This document shows positions 19,148-19,564 of a DNA stretch of 19,564 bases, in pieces. This DNA is from Lentinula raphanica (Eukaryota > Basidiomycota > Agaricomycetes > Agaricales > Omphalotaceae), in NCBI GenBank assembly GCA_027919835.1, contig JANVFP010000072.1, positions 1 through 19,564 on the forward strand. The letters run 5' to 3'. The position numbers and the translations under genes were made by a program. The notes under the pieces are model-generated. The model did no database searches. It had not been told where the DNA came from and worked only from the letters and a program-made list of their open reading frames with translations. Numbering within the stretch: the stretch's first letter is position 1; each line of letters opens with the position of its first letter.

Positions 19148-19564
19148 ATGTCATCAACTGCAAGATCATCCAAGGTGACTTCGTAATCTTCATCAGTCTC
19201 CAATTCTGAATTAGACATCATGATGTCTGCTGATCCTACATTCTCCACAATCCTAGTATCTTCCCGGAAAATCCTGAATGCATCTCGCTTGTTCGGATAC
19301 TTACTTCCTTCCTCAAATAGATCCCGGACTAGTTTCTTCATTCCGTTTGTCAGTCGATTGGCAACGTAGGACTGTATCTTCTCCTCTTTCAATGCATCTG
19401 CCAATGCTGCTATCTCGCGTGTCATATCTGGAACTGTATGCTTCGTACTGAGATCAACAATTTTGAACTCAGTTTGAACCATGCGTATTGCGTTTCTGAG
19501 TTCAAAAATGATAGGTGTGATCATGGCTAACCAATCCCAGCTTCGATTTGAACCTTTGGCGTTG

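Larger units (their letters stand above)
18806..19564 (-). pseudogene. C-terminus of a DUF6589-like protein, interrupted by a MITE (partial)
   Basis: The frame is open from the right window edge (NAKGSNRSWDWLAMITP) through HTVPDMTREIAALADALKEE, FREDTRIVEN and an acidic tail DEDYEVTLDDLAVDD. It then enters the MITE, whose inverted repeat gives a TAG stop (19096-19098). Beyond the MITE the same strand resumes with PDEEEPYNALEQIRDFIEEF and a stop at 18806-18808, which I read as the original C-terminus. The GSN-W-WL segment, the HT-PD-T-DI-AL block and the acidic end remind me of DUF6589 proteins, an expanded basidiomycete family of unknown function found near repeats. That match is from memory of the family pattern. 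The gene converges on the helicase-bromodomain gene, 21 bp away. Confidence 0.55.

Noticed and set aside
18889..19150. MITE as a derivative of the Harbinger-type element in this window
   Set aside because: Its terminal sequence (CAGGAAAAATATT) shares nothing with that element's ends (AAGGCTGCTC).

Overview
The window looks like nuclear DNA of a filamentous basidiomycete, probably an agaricomycete. Genes are densely split by short GT-AG introns of about 45-75 nt, some exons are only 10-28 nt long, and the encoded proteins resemble basidiomycete families. No rRNA, tRNA or CRISPR array was found.

Layout: a possible 3' gene tail lies at the left edge. It is followed by a histidine-triad (HIT) hydrolase gene (245-1007, +). 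A complete two-gene PIF/Harbinger-type DNA transposon (about 1400-5018) comes next, with ~88-bp terminal inverted repeats, a SANT/Myb-like accessory gene (+) and a DDE transposase (-) facing each other. Then come a TDT-family membrane transporter in 12 exons (5311-7108, +), a small conserved-looking protein (7638-8047, +), a CCDC25/Jlp2 NFACT-R protein (8267-9351, -), a single-pass membrane protein (9793-10283, -), an FMN-dependent alpha-hydroxy-acid oxidase of the lactate-oxidase/monooxygenase type (11362-13007, -) and a type-B carboxylesterase/lipase (13461 to ~15840, -) that has lost its 5' end.

The right part (about 15.84-19.56 kb) is repeat-like. It holds a decayed RecQ-type helicase whose reading frame runs into a C-terminal bromodomain (+). 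Converging on it 21 bp away is the C-terminus of a DUF6589-like protein (-), which is itself interrupted by a 265-bp MITE. The pairing, and the fact that the lipase is cut off where this block begins, suggest the left end of a large mobile element that continues past the window.

Two signals stand out. First, the helicase-bromodomain/DUF6589 block may be an undescribed mobile unit. Second, the HIT, transporter, lipase and helicase genes carry single-base losses, nearly all in short runs of one base, which break otherwise well-conserved frames. The transposon genes, CCDC25 and the oxidase splice into clean frames. These losses are either consensus errors in the assembly or real decay; the sequence alone cannot decide. 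All gene models are manual splices read by eye, guided by conserved motifs.
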